Shown here: positions 7,179 to 13,024 of the stretch, piece after piece | Layout: each line of letters opens with the position of its first letter | Numbering within the stretch: position 1 is the first letter of the stretch | From: JBQTJJ01 sp052387235 | GTDB lineage: Bacteria > Actinomycetota > Acidimicrobiia > Acidimicrobiales > GCA-2861595 | Assembly: GCA_052387235.1 (NCBI GenBank) | Contig: JBQTJJ010000077.1 | Location: 1 to 14,327, forward strand | Length of the DNA stretch: 14,327 nt | Direction of reading: 5' to 3' | Position numbers and translations under genes: made by a program | The notes under the pieces: generated by a model | Seen by the model: only the letters and a program-made list of their open reading frames with translations | Database searches by the model: none | Told to the model about the DNA's origin: nothing

Positions 7179-7787
7179 TCAGGGGGCGGTGAGGGCGAGG
7201 GTGACGGTGCCCCTGGCGAGGGCGAAGGCGACCCTGGCGGCCTGGGCCGGGGGGACGGCGATCGTGACGGCCTCGTCGGCGACGTCGACGACGAGGGCGG
7301 CGGTGGCGACGGGGAAGGTGGGGGCCTCGTCGCCGGCGCCGGGGCCGGCGACCTCGAAGGTGGCGAGGACGTCGACACGGTGCCCCACCTGGAGGGCGAG
7401 GCCGGCGGGGTCGACGGGGACGGCGAGGGCCCGCTGGCCGGCGGGGACGAGGGCGGCGACGCCGCGGAGGCCGTCAGGGGCGAGCTTGGCCGCCAGCAGC
7501 ACCTCGCCGGCGGCCAGGGGCACGAGGGCGACCCGCCCCACCGCCGACGGGACACGGCGGCCCCGGGGGACGAGGGCGGCGGGGAGGCGCCGGCGGGTCA
7601 CGTCGGCGGCCCCGAGGCGCCGGCCGGCGTCGACGGCACGGGCCGCCACCGGCACGTCCACCAGCCCGCCCAGCTCGGCCGCCCGCTGCGAGGCCTGGCG
7701 GGCCACCCGGCCGACGGTGAGGCCGGTGCCGAGGGCGAGGGCGAGGGCGAGGGCCCAGAAGGGCAGGGGGGACCGGCGGAGGCGCAT
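7179..7787 (-). CDS. SAF-domain membrane-anchored protein (CpaB/RcpC-like)
   Basis: A 202-residue protein with one N-terminal membrane segment (about 9-26), a SAF domain (about 42-103; VPVAARAVDAGRRL then PLAAGEVLLAAKL), and a C-terminal part resembling the RcpC/CpaB domain (about 110-198; VPAGQRALAVPVD, then GHRVDVLATF). CpaB-type proteins help assemble Flp/Tad pili in the periplasmic or outer face of the envelope. This copy is shorter than typical CpaB (roughly 250-300 residues), and no other tad/flp gene is visible here, so a pilus role is uncertain. The ATG at 7785-7787 has AAGGGAG five bases upstream. It is co-directional with the thioadenosine phosphorylase gene 68 bases away and may be the last gene of the CIRCE-led operon. 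Confidence 0.75.
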   Translation of the reverse strand: MRLRRSPLPFWALALALALGTGLTVGRVARQASQRAAELGGLVDVPVAARAVDAGRRLGAADVTRRRLPAALVPRGRRVPSAVGRVALVPLAAGEVLLAAKLAPDGLRGVAALVPAGQRALAVPVDPAGLALQVGHRVDVLATFEVAGPGAGDEAPTFPVATAALVVDVADEAVTIAVPPAQAARVAFALARGTVTLALTAP

Positions 7788-7855
7788 GCGCGCTCCCTTC
7801 CACGAGGGGACCAGGAAGGGGAAGGCGGCGACCGCGCCGGCGGCCGGAGGTGAGG

Positions 7856-8665
7856 CTACGCCCCCAGGGGGCCGCTGGAAAGGGCGTCCCGGCAGGCGCA
7901 GGCCGGCTCGGCGGCCAGGGCCGGGATGGTGGCGAACAGCAGCGACCGGGTGCGCTCCACGTTCTCGGCCAGCACCTCGAACACGCGGTCGATGGTGACG
8001 GGCGCGATGCCGCCGACGCCCTCGAGCCCGGTGTCGTAGTCGGTCACGAGGGCCACGCCGGCGTAGCAGAGGCCCAGCTCCCGGGCCAGGTAGGCCTCCG
8101 GGTACTGGGTCATGTTGACGACCTCCCAGCCGGCCGAGCGGTACCAGGCCGACTCGGCCCGGGTGGAGAACCGGGGCCCCTGGATCACGACGACCGTGCC
8201 CCGCTCGTGCACGGTGATGCCGAGGCCGGCCGCCTGCTCCGACAGCGTCCGGCGCAGGTCGGGGCAGTACGGGTCGGCGAACGACACGTGGCCCACCACG
8301 CCGCCGTCGAAGTAGGTGTCGTCCCGGCCCGAGGTGCGGTCGACCAGCTGGTCGCACAGCACGAAGTCGCCCGGCTCGATCCCGGGCTGGAGCGAGCCCG
8401 CCGCGCACGGCCCGACGATCCGCCGCACGCCCACCTCCCGGAGGGCCCACACGTTGGCCCGGTAGTTCACCCGGTGGGGCGGCAGCTCGTGGTGGACGCC
8501 GTGACGGGGCAGGAACGCCACCTCCCGCCCGCCCACCGTCCCGATCGAGACGGGCGCCGACGGCGGCCCGAAGGGCGTGTGGACCGGGACGGACGTGACG
8601 TCGTCGAGGAAGGAGTAGAAGCCCGATCCGCCGAAGACGCCGATCTCCGCCCGCCGGCGGGTCAC
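7856..8665 (-). CDS. mtnP: S-methyl-5'-thioadenosine phosphorylase
   Basis: A 269-residue member of the PNP/MTAP phosphorylase family. It splits 5'-methylthioadenosine with phosphate into adenine and methylthioribose-1-phosphate, salvaging by-products of polyamine and SAM chemistry in the cytoplasm. Visible motifs are IGVFGGSGFY (8-17), LPRHGVHHELPPHRVNYRAN (52-71), CAAGSL..GD (87-100), VVIQGPRFSTRAE (159-171) and NMTQYPEA (184-191). Asp209 and Asp211 (TDYD) sit where MTAPs recognise the 6-amino group of adenine, favouring MTAP over a guanosine/inosine phosphorylase. The GTG start at 8665 overlaps the upstream zinc-ribbon gene's stop as GTGA, so the two are coupled and both are probably under the CIRCE-controlled promoter. 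Residual doubt is the exact nucleoside preference. Confidence 0.93.
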   Translation of the reverse strand: MTRRRAEIGVFGGSGFYSFLDDVTSVPVHTPFGPPSAPVSIGTVGGREVAFLPRHGVHHELPPHRVNYRANVWALREVGVRRIVGPCAAGSLQPGIEPGDFVLCDQLVDRTSGRDDTYFDGGVVGHVSFADPYCPDLRRTLSEQAAGLGITVHERGTVVVIQGPRFSTRAESAWYRSAGWEVVNMTQYPEAYLARELGLCYAGVALVTDYDTGLEGVGGIAPVTIDRVFEVLAENVERTRSLLFATIPALAAEPACACRDALSSGPLGA

Positions 8666-8973
8666 GACGAGGCGGCCGCCTTGGTGTCGCCCTTGGCGGC
8701 GGTCCCGGACGGCTTGGCGCTGTCGGCCGCGGCCGCGGGCTTGGACGCCGGCGCCGCCTCCTCCTTGGGCTTGGCCTTGGTCTTCCCGGCCGGCGAGGCG
8801 CGGCTGTCGGTGCGGTAGAAGCCGCTGCCCTTGAAAGCGATGCCGATGGCCCCGAACACCTTGCGCAGCTCGCCGCCGCAGTTGGGGCAGGTGGTCAGCG
8901 CCTCGTCACGGAACGACTGCACGACCTCGAGGTGCTCATCGCAGCTCTTGCAGGAGTACTCGTAGGTGGGCAT
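8662..8973 (-). CDS. FmdB-family zinc-ribbon protein, Ruc-like
   Basis: A 103-residue protein. The N-terminal half is an FmdB zinc ribbon starting MPTYEYSCKSC, with two CxxC knuckles (Cys8/Cys11 and Cys29/Cys32) and the family stretch IAFKGSGFYRTD. The C-terminal half (about 58-103) is rich in Ala, Lys, Pro and Ser and is probably disordered. This layout matches mycobacterial Rv0991c (Ruc), described as a redox-regulated chaperone whose zinc cysteines sense oxidation; I recall this from the literature. As in M. tuberculosis, the gene is divergent from galU and moeA. The ATG at 8973 has GGAGG about 12 bases upstream, a rather long spacing. Directly upstream is a CIRCE operator, so heat-shock control by HrcA is expected. 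The chaperone role is inferred from homology and regulation. Confidence 0.88.
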   Translation of the reverse strand: MPTYEYSCKSCDEHLEVVQSFRDEALTTCPNCGGELRKVFGAIGIAFKGSGFYRTDSRASPAGKTKAKPKEEAAPASKPAAAADSAKPSGTAAKGDTKAAASS

Positions 8974-8993
8974 CGCGGGGTGGCGCCTCCGTC

Positions 8994-9020
8994 TTGGCAC
9001 TCGACCTGGTCGAGTGCCAA
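8994..9020 (-). promoter_or_regulatory. CIRCE operator (HrcA binding site)
   Basis: The sequence TTGGCACTC, then nine bases, then GAGTGCCAA is a perfect inverted repeat. It differs from the classical CIRCE consensus (TTAGCACTC-N9-GAGTGCTAA) at one symmetrical position per arm. The symmetry extends outward by one base and inward by three, making 12-bp arms at 8993-9004 and 9010-9021. It lies between the fmdB-like ATG and its probable -10 box, the usual place for HrcA to block transcription. The hrcA gene itself is not in this window. Confidence 0.88.
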
Positions 9021-9025
9021 GTGTA
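9020..9025 (-). promoter_or_regulatory. Probable -10 box of the fmdB-mtnP operon
   Basis: TACACT on the minus strand (9025 down to 9020) fits TANNNT and abuts the CIRCE operator. The expected transcription start therefore falls within the operator, and HrcA would cover it. No convincing -35 box is visible. Leader length would be about 40 bases, including the CIRCE hairpin and the GGAGG site. Confidence 0.5.
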
Positions 9026-9051
9026 CCGGAGCCCGCCGGCAGCGCCCCGCG

Positions 9052-9063
9052 TAGCATGGGCCG
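9052..9063 (+). promoter_or_regulatory. Leaderless-type promoter of galU (TAGCAT-N6-GTG)
   Basis: TAGCAT at 9052-9057 is followed by six bases and the galU GTG, the spacing expected for a leaderless transcript. No Shine-Dalgarno precedes the GTG. The CIRCE operator ends about 31 bases upstream of this box, so HrcA would probably not block galU directly. Confidence 0.5.
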
Positions 9064-9948
9064 GTGACCCGGAGCGTGCGCAAGGTCGTCATCCCCGCCG
9101 CGGGCCTCGGCACCCGTTTCCTGCCGGCCAGCAAGTCCCAGCCGAAGGAGATGCTGCCCGTCGTCGACAAGCCCGCCATCCAGTACGTGGTGGAGGAGGC
9201 GGTCCGGGCCGGGATCCGGGACGTGCTCATCATCACGGGCCGGGGCAAGCGCACCCTGGAGGACCACTTCGACCGCTCCTTCGAGCTCGAGGCCGAGCTC
9301 GAGTCCAAGGGCAAACAGGACCTGCTCGACGAGGTCCGGGCCATCGCCGACATGGCCGACATCCACTACGTCCGCCAGGGCGAGGCCAAGGGCCTGGGCC
9401 ACGCCGTGAGCGTGGCCCGCCAGCACGTCGGCAACGAGCCGTTCGTGGTGATGCTGGGCGACGACATCATGGACGCCAGGAGCGACGTGCTCGAGCAGAT
9501 GCTGTCGGTCTACGGCCGGTACGGCCGGTCCGTGGTGGCCCTCAAGGAGGTGGCCCGCCACGAGGTGTCGTCCTACGGGTGCGTGCGGCCCGAGGTGGTG
9601 GAGGAGGGCCTGGTGCGCCTCCTCGGGATCGTGGAGAAGCCGTCGCCCGAGGAGGCCCCCTCCAACCTGGCCGTCATGGGCCGCTACGTCTTCACGCCCG
9701 AGATCTTCGACGCCCTCGACCGGATCGAGCCCGGCGCCGGCGGCGAGCTGCAGCTCACCGACGCCATCGCCCTGCTCCTCGAGGAGCAGACGGTGTACGG
9801 CTACGTCTTCGAGGACGGCCGCTACGACATCGGCAACAAGCTCGACTACCTGCGGGCCACGGTGGAGCTGGCCATCGAGCGGGACGACGTGGGGCCCCCG
9901 TTCCGGGCCTTCCTGGCCGATCTGGTGGAGCGCAAGAAGCTGATCTGA
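9064..9948 (+). CDS. galU: UTP-glucose-1-phosphate uridylyltransferase
   Basis: A 294-residue nucleotidyltransferase that makes UDP-glucose from UTP and glucose-1-phosphate, feeding cell-wall polysaccharides, glycolipids and trehalose. The nucleotide-binding signature is VIPAAGLGTRFLP (9-21), followed by SQPKEMLPVVDKPAIQY (25-41). Further family blocks are RQGEAKGLGHAV (about 114-125) and LGDDIMD (about 138-144, metal-binding Asp), GIVEKPSPEEAPSN, GELQLTDAI, and YDIGNKLDY near the end. Length is normal. The GTG start at 9064 agrees with the family N-terminus and with the leaderless promoter. moeA starts two bases after its stop, so the two form an operon. galU next to moeA is a recurring actinobacterial arrangement. 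Confidence 0.96.
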   Translation: MTRSVRKVVIPAAGLGTRFLPASKSQPKEMLPVVDKPAIQYVVEEAVRAGIRDVLIITGRGKRTLEDHFDRSFELEAELESKGKQDLLDEVRAIADMADIHYVRQGEAKGLGHAVSVARQHVGNEPFVVMLGDDIMDARSDVLEQMLSVYGRYGRSVVALKEVARHEVSSYGCVRPEVVEEGLVRLLGIVEKPSPEEAPSNLAVMGRYVFTPEIFDALDRIEPGAGGELQLTDAIALLLEEQTVYGYVFEDGRYDIGNKLDYLRATVELAIERDDVGPPFRAFLADLVERKKLI

Positions 9949-9949
9949 G

Positions 9950-11164
9950 GTGGCCCTCGTCGAGGTGGAGGAGGCCCGGGCCCGGGTCCGGGCCGGGTGC
10001 CGGCCCCTGGACACGGCGACCGTCCCGCTGGCAGAGGCCCTCGGGCTGGTGACGGCCGGCGGCATCCACGCCACGGAGGCGGTGCCGCCCTTCGCCAACA
10101 CCGCCATGGACGGCTATGCGGTCCGGGCCGCCGACACCGCCGGCGCCCCCGTCCGCCTCACCGTGGTGGGGGACATCCCGGCCGGCGCCAGGCCCGAGCC
10201 GGCGGTGGGCGCGGGCCAGGCCGTGCGCATCATGACGGGCGCGCCCATGCCGCCCGGCGCCGACGCGGTGGTGATGGTGGAGCTCACCGAGCCCGGCGAC
10301 GGCGGGACGACGGTGGTCGTGCAGCGGGAGGCCCGCGCCGGCGACCACGTCCGCGGCGCCGGCGAGGACATCGCGCCGGGCCAGCTGGTCTTCCCGGCCC
10401 GGACCCTGCTCCAGCCCGGCCACCTGGGCGTGCTGGCCAGCCTCGGCCGCACCGAGGTGGAGGTCACCAGGAGGGCCCGGGTGGGCGTGCTCTCCACCGG
10501 CGACGAGCTGGTGGAGGGGGGCGTCCCGCTGGGGCCGGGCCAGATCCGGGACTCCAACCGGCCCACCCTGCTGGCGCTGGTGCGCCAGGCCGGCTGCGAG
10601 CCCGTCGACCTGGGGCACAGCCCGGACCGGGAGGACGTCCTGCGGGCAGCCATCGAGCGGGGCGTGGCCACCTGCGACGCCATGGTCACCACCGGTGGCG
10701 TCAGCGTGGGCGACCACGACTACGTGAAGGTGGTGCTGGACGCCCTGTCGGGCGGGACCATGCAGTGGATGCAGGTGGCGGTGAAGCCGGCCAAGCCGCT
10801 GGCCTTCGGCGTGGTCGGGGGCACGCCCGTGTTCGGACTGCCGGGCAACCCGGTGTCGTCCATGGTGAGCTTCGAGCTGTTCGCCCGCCCCGCCCTGCTG
10901 GCCATGATGGGCCATCCGGTGGTGGAGCGGCCCCGGATGCTGGCCGTGGCCGACGAGGCGTTCGGGCGGCGGGCCGACGGGAAGCTCCACCTGGTGCGGG
11001 TCCGGGCCGAGGGCGGCAGGGACGGGCGCCTCCACGTCCGGTCGACCGGCGGGCAGGGGTCGCACATGCTCCGGGCCATGGCCCTGGCCAACGCCCTCGC
11101 GCTGCTGCCGGACGGGACGGGGGTGGAGAAGGGCGGCGACGTGGAGGTCATGGTCCTCGCGTAG
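9950..11164 (+). CDS. moeA: Molybdopterin molybdotransferase MoeA (or Glp paralogue)
   Basis: A 404-residue MoeA/gephyrin E-domain family protein. MoeA inserts molybdate into adenylated molybdopterin. The active-site residues known from E. coli appear kept: PFANTAMDGYA (47-57, Asp54), RIMTGAPMP (93-101, Thr96), STGDE (182-186), SPDRED (224-229), GGVSVGDHDY (249-258, Asp255) and GLPGNPVSS (296-304). The GTG start at 9950 lies immediately after the galU stop. In corynebacteria and mycobacteria the galU-linked moeA copy is the one studied as Glp, a gephyrin-like protein that binds FtsZ. A SepX/GlpR-like membrane protein lies nearby here, so a division role in addition to or instead of cofactor synthesis is possible. 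The adjacent moaA and moaC and the intact catalytic residues favour real MoeA activity. Confidence 0.93.
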   Translation: MALVEVEEARARVRAGCRPLDTATVPLAEALGLVTAGGIHATEAVPPFANTAMDGYAVRAADTAGAPVRLTVVGDIPAGARPEPAVGAGQAVRIMTGAPMPPGADAVVMVELTEPGDGGTTVVVQREARAGDHVRGAGEDIAPGQLVFPARTLLQPGHLGVLASLGRTEVEVTRRARVGVLSTGDELVEGGVPLGPGQIRDSNRPTLLALVRQAGCEPVDLGHSPDREDVLRAAIERGVATCDAMVTTGGVSVGDHDYVKVVLDALSGGTMQWMQVAVKPAKPLAFGVVGGTPVFGLPGNPVSSMVSFELFARPALLAMMGHPVVERPRMLAVADEAFGRRADGKLHLVRVRAEGGRDGRLHVRSTGGQGSHMLRAMALANALALLPDGTGVEKGGDVEVMVLA

Positions 11165-11178
11165 CGTTGAGGGAGCTG

Positions 11179-12171
11179 ATGTCGTCGCCCCGGCCCCTCG
11201 TCGACCCCTTCTCCCGGACCGTGCGCGACCTGCGCATCTCGGTCACCGACCGCTGCAACCTGCGCTGCCGGTACTGCATGCCGGCCGACGGCATGGACTG
11301 GCTGCCGCGCGCCGAGCTGCTCACCTTCGAGGAGATCGAGCGGGTGGCCCGGGTGTGCGTGGAGCGATTCGGGTTCGACGGGATCCGCATCACGGGCGGC
11401 GAGCCCACGGTGCGGGCCCACCTGCCGGCGCTGGTGGAGAAGCTGGCCGCCCTCGGGACCGACCTGTCGCTCACCACCAACGGGCTGTCGCTGGGCCTGC
11501 TGGCGCCCGACCTGGCCGGGGCCGGGCTGCGCCGGGTGAACATCTCGTGCGACACCCTGCGTCCCGAGCGGTTCGCCGCCCTCACCCGGCGGGACGAGCT
11601 GCACCGGGTGCTCGACGGCATCGACGCCGCCCTGGCCGCCGGCCTCGCCCCGGTGAAGGTCAACTGCGTGGTGATGAGGGGCGTGAACGACGACGAGCTG
11701 GTCGACCTGGCCGCGTTCGGCCGCGACCGGGGCGTGGTGCTGCGGTTCATCGAGTTCATGCCGCTCGACGCCGAGGGCGCCTGGACGCCCGACTCGGTCG
11801 TGGGGCTGGACGAGATCGTGGCGAGGATCGGGGCCGTGTTCCCGCTGGTGCCGGTGGCGGAGACGGGCCCGGCGCCGGCCCGGCGCTTCCGCTACCTCGA
11901 CGGCGCCGGAGAGCTGGGCGTGGTGGCCAGCGTCACCTCGAGTTTCTGCGTCAGCTGCGATCGCGTGCGCCTCACCGCCGACGGCCAGTTCCGCAACTGC
12001 CTGTTCGCCGTGCGCGAGGCCGACCTGCGGGCCGTCCTGCGCGGCGGCGGTGACGACGACGCCGTCGCCGCCGCCATCGAGGCCGAAGTGGGGGCCAAAT
12101 GGGCCGGCCACAGCATCGGGCAGGTCCATTTCACCCGCCCGGCCCGCAGCATGAGCCAGATCGGCGGCTGA
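11179..12171 (+). CDS. moaA: GTP 3',8-cyclase MoaA
   Basis: A 330-residue radical-SAM enzyme that catalyses the first step of molybdenum-cofactor synthesis, turning GTP into 3',8-cyclo-GTP. The radical-SAM iron-sulfur site is TDRCNLRCRYC (23-33; Cys26, Cys30, Cys33). The second cluster that binds GTP is formed by Cys257, Cys260 (FCVSCDRVR) and Cys274 (RNCLF). The C-terminal double glycine (SQIGG), required for activity in known MoaA, is intact. ITGGEPTVR and the INxxCDTL-like strand (NISCDTL) are also present. The ATG at 11179 follows AGGGAG at a short spacing; a TTG at 11167 is the only close in-frame alternative. It begins 14 bases after moeA, so it shares that operon. Confidence 0.96.
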   Translation: MSSPRPLVDPFSRTVRDLRISVTDRCNLRCRYCMPADGMDWLPRAELLTFEEIERVARVCVERFGFDGIRITGGEPTVRAHLPALVEKLAALGTDLSLTTNGLSLGLLAPDLAGAGLRRVNISCDTLRPERFAALTRRDELHRVLDGIDAALAAGLAPVKVNCVVMRGVNDDELVDLAAFGRDRGVVLRFIEFMPLDAEGAWTPDSVVGLDEIVARIGAVFPLVPVAETGPAPARRFRYLDGAGELGVVASVTSSFCVSCDRVRLTADGQFRNCLFAVREADLRAVLRGGGDDDAVAAAIEAEVGAKWAGHSIGQVHFTRPARSMSQIGG

Positions 12172-12183
12172 GGGACTGCGAGG

Positions 12184-12304
12184 CAACTACGTGAGTGAAG
12201 GGGCGACGCCGGTCTGCTTGTCGCTCCGGGAGGTATTCTTGCCGGACAGGTGCATCCAAGGAACCCCGGGCAGACCGGCGTCGCCCCTTCCGAGCAGGTA
12301 GTTG
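12184..12304 (+). ncRNA. Structured inverted-repeat element, possible Moco-type riboswitch
   Basis: A 121-base foldable region in the 186-base gap between moaA and moaC. Outer arms CAACTAC (12184-12190) and GTAGTTG (12298-12304) pair. After a 6/7-base internal loop, a perfect 21-bp stem follows (12197-12217 with 12270-12290). After an eight-base left-side bulge, CCGGG (12226-12230) pairs with CCCGG (12265-12269). CTTG (12238-12241) can pair with CAAG (12257-12260), closing a 15-base apical loop. Several stems separated by defined loops inside a molybdenum-cofactor operon suggest the molybdenum-cofactor riboswitch family. I cannot verify the match to its consensus. Alternatives are a MITE-like insertion with long terminal inverted repeats, or a terminator for moaA. 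No protein-coding gene is supported here. Confidence 0.5.
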
Positions 12305-12345
12305 ACCCGCAGGCCCTGACGGCGCCCGCCGCCGACCCGACGCCG

Positions 12346-12357
12346 TAGACTTCGTCC
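12346..12357 (+). promoter_or_regulatory. Leaderless-type promoter of moaC (TAGACT-N6-ATG)
   Basis: TAGACT at 12346-12351 is followed by six bases and the moaC ATG. No Shine-Dalgarno precedes the ATG. If used, this promoter lets moaC be expressed independently of the structured element upstream, which would then act only on read-through transcripts. Confidence 0.45.
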
Positions 12358-12855
12358 ATGTCCGAGCGTGGTCTCACCCACATCGACCCGCTGGGCCGGG
12401 CCCGCATGGTCGACGTCACCCCCAAGGAGCCCACGCACCGCCGGGCCATCGCCCGCTGCAAGGTGTTCATGGCACCCGAGACCACCGCCATGGTGGCCAG
12501 CAACGCAGTCACCAAGGGCGACGTGCTGGGCGTGGCGCGGGTCGCGGGGATCCAGGCGGCCAAGCGCACGCCCGACCTCATCCCCCTGTGTCACCAGCTC
12601 ACCATCGGGTCGGTGTACGTGAACTTCACCATCGGCGACGACCACGTGGAGATCGAGGCCCAGGTGGAGACGGTCGACCGCACCGGCGTCGAGATGGAGG
12701 CCCTCACCGCCGCCTCGGTGGCGGCGCTCACCATCTACGACATGTGCAAGTCCTCCGACCGCACCATGGTGATCGGCCACCTGGCCCTGTGGGAGAAGAC
12801 CGGCGGCCGGGCCGGCACCTGGAAGCGCCCGTCGGAGGACGGCGTCACCCCCTGA
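12358..12855 (+). CDS. moaC: Cyclic pyranopterin monophosphate synthase MoaC
   Basis: A 165-residue MoaC, which converts 3',8-cyclo-GTP (the MoaA product) to cyclic pyranopterin monophosphate. The family blocks are all present: HIDPLGRARMVDVTPK (8-23), AAKRTPDLIPLCHQL (67-81), ETVDRTGVEMEALTAAS (104-120) and TIYDMCKSSDR (125-135). The conserved active-site candidates include Lys69, His79, Glu112/Glu114, Asp128 and Lys131. The length is typical. The ATG start is chosen from the N-terminal homology and the -10 box six bases before it. It completes the moeA-moaA-moaC block; moaD, moaE and moeB/mog are not in this window. Confidence 0.96.
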   Translation: MSERGLTHIDPLGRARMVDVTPKEPTHRRAIARCKVFMAPETTAMVASNAVTKGDVLGVARVAGIQAAKRTPDLIPLCHQLTIGSVYVNFTIGDDHVEIEAQVETVDRTGVEMEALTAASVAALTIYDMCKSSDRTMVIGHLALWEKTGGRAGTWKRPSEDGVTP

Positions 12856-12883
12856 CCTCGGCTCCAGGTACTGGCAAGTAAAC

Positions 12884-12897
12884 GGAACGCACGTTCG
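12884..12897. promoter_or_regulatory. LexA-like (SOS) box
   Basis: GGAACGCACGTTCG matches the Gram-positive SOS-box consensus CGAACRNRYGTTCG at all but the first position. The right half also matches the mycobacterial GTTCGA form. It lies in the gap after moaC, about 130 bases upstream of the small membrane protein gene. A single short match in one window could be chance, and no recognisable -10 overlaps it. Confidence 0.45.
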
Positions 12898-12937
12898 ACG
12901 GGCTGGCGCGGCTCGCCCTGAGGTGCAAGGATCGCCA

Positions 12938-13024
12938 GTGACGTCCGACCGGACCATCCACCGCCGGCGAGGTGCGGAGGGATACGGTCACCGAGTTCAC
13001 GAAAGCGGGTCGAGGAGCTCTTGA
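12938..13024 (+). CDS. Possible 28-residue upstream ORF (leader peptide)
   Basis: A GTG at 12938 with AAGGA six bases upstream opens a 28-codon frame rich in Arg, His, Ser and Gly. It ends in a TGA that overlaps the TTG start of the next gene as TTGA. Good Shine-Dalgarno spacing and the 4-base overlap resemble the real coupled gene pairs in this window. The composition does not look like a known domain, and short frames arise by chance in GC-rich DNA. Confidence 0.28.
   Translation: MTSDRTIHRRRGAEGYGHRVHESGSRSS

Noticed and set aside
9997..12171. 724-residue frame that would fuse a long N-terminus to MoaA
   Set aside because: The N-terminal part is an out-of-frame reading of moeA; MoaA homology begins at the ATG at 11179, which has a Shine-Dalgarno.
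12302..12307. TTGACC as a -35 box for moaC
   Set aside because: It lies 38 bases before the TAGACT box, too far for a normal promoter, and no -10 is found at 16-18 bases.
12187..12957. 256-residue minus-strand frame opposite moaC
   Set aside because: It covers moaC in antisense and the inverted-repeat element; low-complexity His/Gly/Val-rich translation and no recognisable domain.
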